From Alangreenwoodia sp963602445 (lineage in GTDB: Bacteria; Bacillota; Clostridia; Peptostreptococcales; Anaerovoracaceae): DNA of 18,592 nt. Location: contig CAVCIY010000028.1 of assembly GCA_963602445.1 (NCBI GenBank), positions 1-18,592 of the forward strand, written 5' to 3'. A program made the translations under genes and the position numbers. This document shows positions 17,001 through 18,592 of this stretch, one piece after another; positions within the stretch are counted from its first letter, which is position 1; each line of letters begins with the position of its first letter. The notes below the pieces were generated by a model that made no database searches, was not told the origin of the DNA, and saw only the letters and a program-made list of their open reading frames with translations.

Positions 17001-18471
17001 TATATTTGAGTGAGATCGTAGACCCGTAGGTAGCAGTTGTTTTTGCGCCTTCAACGCTTATCGTGCCGCCGGTCGCTTGCTTGACGCTTATGCTGCAGTC
17101 TCCTCCGCTGACTCCTGCCTGGTACCAGAGGATCGGATAACCGTTGTTTATGCCTGCGGTGTCAGCGACATATACATCCCCATTTTTGTTTAGGATATTC
17201 AGAGCCTTTTCGCTCTTCAGCTCGGACTCTGTCATTTCCGTAATATCAAGAGTGACCTTCTTCGTGAGACCGAGATAATAAGCAGGATTGTCCGGATCAT
17301 CGCCTGTTCCCTTCAGATAACAGGTGTCGAGTACCTCATATGTGCCGACGTCGTGACAGCCGATAGATCTTCCTCTCTTATTTCCGTTTGAATTTATAGT
17401 TCCGATATTGTAGCAGCTGTAGATGTTCAGAGACTGGTTTGATCCCACGATACCGCCTGCCGGACATGCGTAAGTAGTATCGACATAACCGGTGTTGTAG
17501 CAATTTCTTATGACACCGGTACCCCAGCCTGAACCTACGATGCCGCCGATGCCTTTTGAGTCTGTATTGTAAATGCTTGCGTAATTTGAACAATTTTCTA
17601 TAATAATGCCGTTGTTTGTCTTGTCTACACGCCCTACAATTCCGCCGACCATTCTTCTGCCCTTGATATATCCGCTCTTAAGGGTAAGGTTTCTGACTGC
17701 CGGCTGCCATCCGTTTTCAAAGTCAGTAGTTAAATAATCGGCATTGTCATTTTTGCCGCCGAGATATCCGACTACGCCCACAGCCATACTGTAAGGGAAG
17801 CCTTTTTCGGCATATCTGTCGCAATAAAGGTTTGTAATACTGTGGCCGAGGCCGTCGATAACACCATTGAACCTTGTATCAAGAGTCAGGCAGTCGCCTG
17901 TCTTTTCCTTAGGAATCATCGGATATTTGCCGCCGATAGGGGTATAATTCGGGCCTGACCAAGAAGTTCCGTTGAACTTTCCGCCCATATCGAGATCAGC
18001 CGTAATGTAGAATGTCGTATAAGCAAAGTCGATCTTGCTGACATAAACAGTATCGGAGACATTTCCGCCTGCTGCGCCTACGAGCATGACATTGTGAATA
18101 GGAATGCTCACAAGATATGATTTGTCGCCGATAACCTTCGGACATGTCGGGTCGACCATGCCGTTTACAAGAGCGGCTATCCCGGCAAACTGGGCAGGCG
18201 TGGAAATGTAATATTCGGTCTTTCCGGGAACATACCAGGAAATGTCAACCGTTCCGTCCCAAGGCTCGCTCTGAAGCTCCGCCGCATCAGCTTCAACGGC
18301 AGTTTCCGTCTGAGTTTCTGACGCATCGGCAGAAGCCTGCGGTGAAGAAACTTGCGTCACAGAAGTATCAATCGATGTCTGTGTCACAGAAGCAAAGGCC
18401 GTTGACGGAATCATGGCAAACAGCGTCAAAACAGACAGCAGTAAGGCCAGCGTCTTCCTAATCTTTTTCAT
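14050..18471 (-). CDS. Secreted surface protein with two GLUG modules, InlB-like repeats and three SLH domains
   Basis: This 1473-residue exported protein has a classic signal peptide (MKKIRKTLALLLSV, likely cut after TAFA near 27) and a Ser/Thr/Glu-rich linker to about 70. Two GLUG modules follow, at about 79-450 and 645-960; each opens with an ISTPAQFAGIAALVN or ITTPEQLAGVAYLVN block and continues with units such as GIGGIVG...IRNCYNTG and AGGIVG...ITSCANYG. Between them, about 455-530 resembles a divergent InlB B-repeat, and about 985-1040 resembles a Listeria-Bacteroides repeat. Residues about 1045-1245 look like a right-handed beta-helix. SLH domains are at about 1293-1345 (SMTRAMFVTVIYRLAG), 1355-1404 (VTREQAAVFLYRFA) and 1420-1470, the third degenerate. 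AAGGAGG sits 7 nt before the ATG, so translation should be strong. No terminator separates it from the next surface gene. A role as adhesin or S-layer-associated protein is inferred. Confidence 0.86.
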   Translation of the reverse strand: MKKIRKTLALLLSVLTLFAMIPSTAFASVTQTSIDTSVTQVSSPQASADASETQTETAVEADAAELQSEPWDGTVDISWYVPGKTEYYISTPAQFAGIAALVNGMVDPTCPKVIGDKSYLVSIPIHNVMLVGAAGGNVSDTVYVSKIDFAYTTFYITADLDMGGKFNGTSWSGPNYTPIGGKYPMIPKEKTGDCLTLDTRFNGVIDGLGHSITNLYCDRYAEKGFPYSMAVGVVGYLGGKNDNADYLTTDFENGWQPAVRNLTLKSGYIKGRRMVGGIVGRVDKTNNGIIIENCSNYASIYNTDSKGIGGIVGSGWGTGVIRNCYNTGYVDTTYACPAGGIVGSNQSLNIYSCYNIGTINSNGNKRGRSIGCHDVGTYEVLDTCYLKGTGDDPDNPAYYLGLTKKVTLDITEMTESELKSEKALNILNKNGDVYVADTAGINNGYPILWYQAGVSGGDCSISVKQATGGTISVEGAKTTATYGSTISLKYTADPGYTLSYFTVNGKAISADYFTATGNSTVSAVFKKLKKVTISIPQNSDYYVSVSRSGYVTKDSGFVYVENEILNTGDTVVEGNVLTIKTYGYKDATPEDLNLEYTEGYINSVPGTTKNNDGTFTVTGTENVNISVTRKTQKKQWINNIDTDWYTKGTKKSVYTITTPEQLAGVAYLVNKSGVTFKNVTIQLGKDISLENTDGTAGQRVWTPIGSTANKSFSGTFDGQGYAIYDLLIDTDTSYASLFGCCTDANIKNVNVYGEIKSSSNSSYAAGIAANMSGGSISGCTNFASVTAQGTHAGGIAAYTSDGAAVSNCYNVADITSKSGAGGIVGVSDSGIDSITSCANYGNISTTGSGTYSTGGIIGKLSGKISKCQNSANVKAADRYCGGIAGYAAAKNYSAVTDSVNLGNVSSSCTAYNAAVGGIVGYAQFLTIANCTNSGTVSTGSGFTSTYKGGDIGNSGNVKTGTSSGSVPTFTRPQEKTFSKEKKDSYTVTFKADGAVVSQQTFKKTSDKIKEPAVPAKAGFEGYWPDYRLAEKDITINAVYRQILVKGGESIKKDGTYHIAWFSSGEITIADGLNVVLDGSNGGDDGFDSLSIKAGKNVKLTIKDTNIGSETTMLTLGDGCTLTTSGRSEFISRATESGNAQPCIRVSGNLLLNGDGEIYAAAAIRNTSVYVEKAGSVLELRSGTLTVFKENLLGMAGGTIYANGSEILISGGTLRGRTDTDNVSVISADKVTMTSGKLMCQTDHKVKVIDGPVVASGGTICAHSHSPNSTGENKDYDGKACFDSFAGNAAISQFLPFSDVYVTDSYYSAVENCYNKGYFNGTSDTTFSPDVSMTRAMFVTVIYRLAGQPQVRDSGKFVDLTQSWYKKAVYWAVENGITLGTSANTFSPNTPVTREQAAVFLYRFAQKSGVDVTYEEDINLEHGAFSEWAQSEALWALTAGLYTGAKNAMSNPQDYAPRSLLATVLTNYSANIKK

Positions 18472-18512
18472 TCTGTCTCCTCCTTAAAAATTCATTCATA
18501 AAACGTCCGTAA

Positions 18513-18592
18513 ATCATCATTCTGCATGAAAATTATTATCAATCTGTCTGTGCGATATTATCATTTATCAATCTGCTCATTTGATATTATTC
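18513..18592 (-). promoter_or_regulatory. Upstream region of the surface genes with 29-bp repeat and possible promoter
   Basis: Two copies of a 29-bp unit start at 18536 and 18565; they share ttatcaatctg at one end and gatattat at the other, with a variable middle, and the second runs to the window edge. A possible promoter reads TTGATA (18542-18537), an 18-bp spacer and GATGAT (18518-18513). The repeat may be an operator, but nothing else supports that. The promoter match is only moderate. Confidence 0.35.

Overview
The window comes from a monoderm, low-to-mid GC Firmicute, most likely an anaerobic member of the Clostridia. Three things point that way: two very large secreted proteins ending in S-layer-homology (SLH) domains, strong AGGAGG-type ribosome binding sites with occasional GTG and TTG starts, and an ABC-F protein that reads like the Bacillus YkpA branch of the YbiT family. 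The family or genus cannot be fixed from sequence alone. All recognised genes lie on the minus strand, so transcription runs from high to low coordinates. There are no tRNA or rRNA genes, no CRISPR array, and no transposase or integrase genes.

In transcription order: (1) 18471-9243 holds two cell-surface genes 55 bp apart with no terminator between them. They encode a 1473-aa and a 1583-aa protein, each with a signal peptide, GLUG repeats, variable beta-rich modules and three C-terminal SLH domains that should anchor it to the cell-wall polymer. A perfect 10-bp hairpin plus T-run at 9086-9059 ends the unit. (2) 8932-7337 is a YbiT/YkpA-type ABC-F ATPase whose second nucleotide-binding site lacks the Walker A lysine and has Gln at the catalytic Glu position. 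Its likely promoter has its -35 box inside the preceding terminator hairpin. A long hairpin containing wobble pairs lies after it (7313-7270). (3) 7130-2333 looks like one operon for RNA metabolism with a transporter in the middle: a DEAD-box RNA helicase with a DbpA-type RNA-binding domain and a long basic tail, a MATE efflux protein with a GTG start, and an HD-domain CCA-adding tRNA nucleotidyltransferase joined to it by an ATGA overlap. (4) 2205-264 is the yhdT-panF pair, translationally coupled by an 8-bp overlap, for sodium-driven pantothenate uptake; YhdT carries an unusual tetrapeptide-repeat tail. A probable terminator (239-217) follows. The first codons of a further minus-strand gene appear at the left edge, behind a 78-bp duplication that has copied its ribosome binding site and start codon.

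Most of the window is ordinary housekeeping plus surface-protein sequence. I do not see a clear new multi-gene system. The points most worth a second look are the degenerate second ATPase site of the ABC-F protein, the repeated molybdopterin-fold-like modules in the 1583-aa surface protein, the YhdT repeat tail, the terminator/promoter overlap at 9047-9086, and the many short tandem duplications (12, 20, 22, 24, 29 and 78 bp) at gene ends and in leaders.
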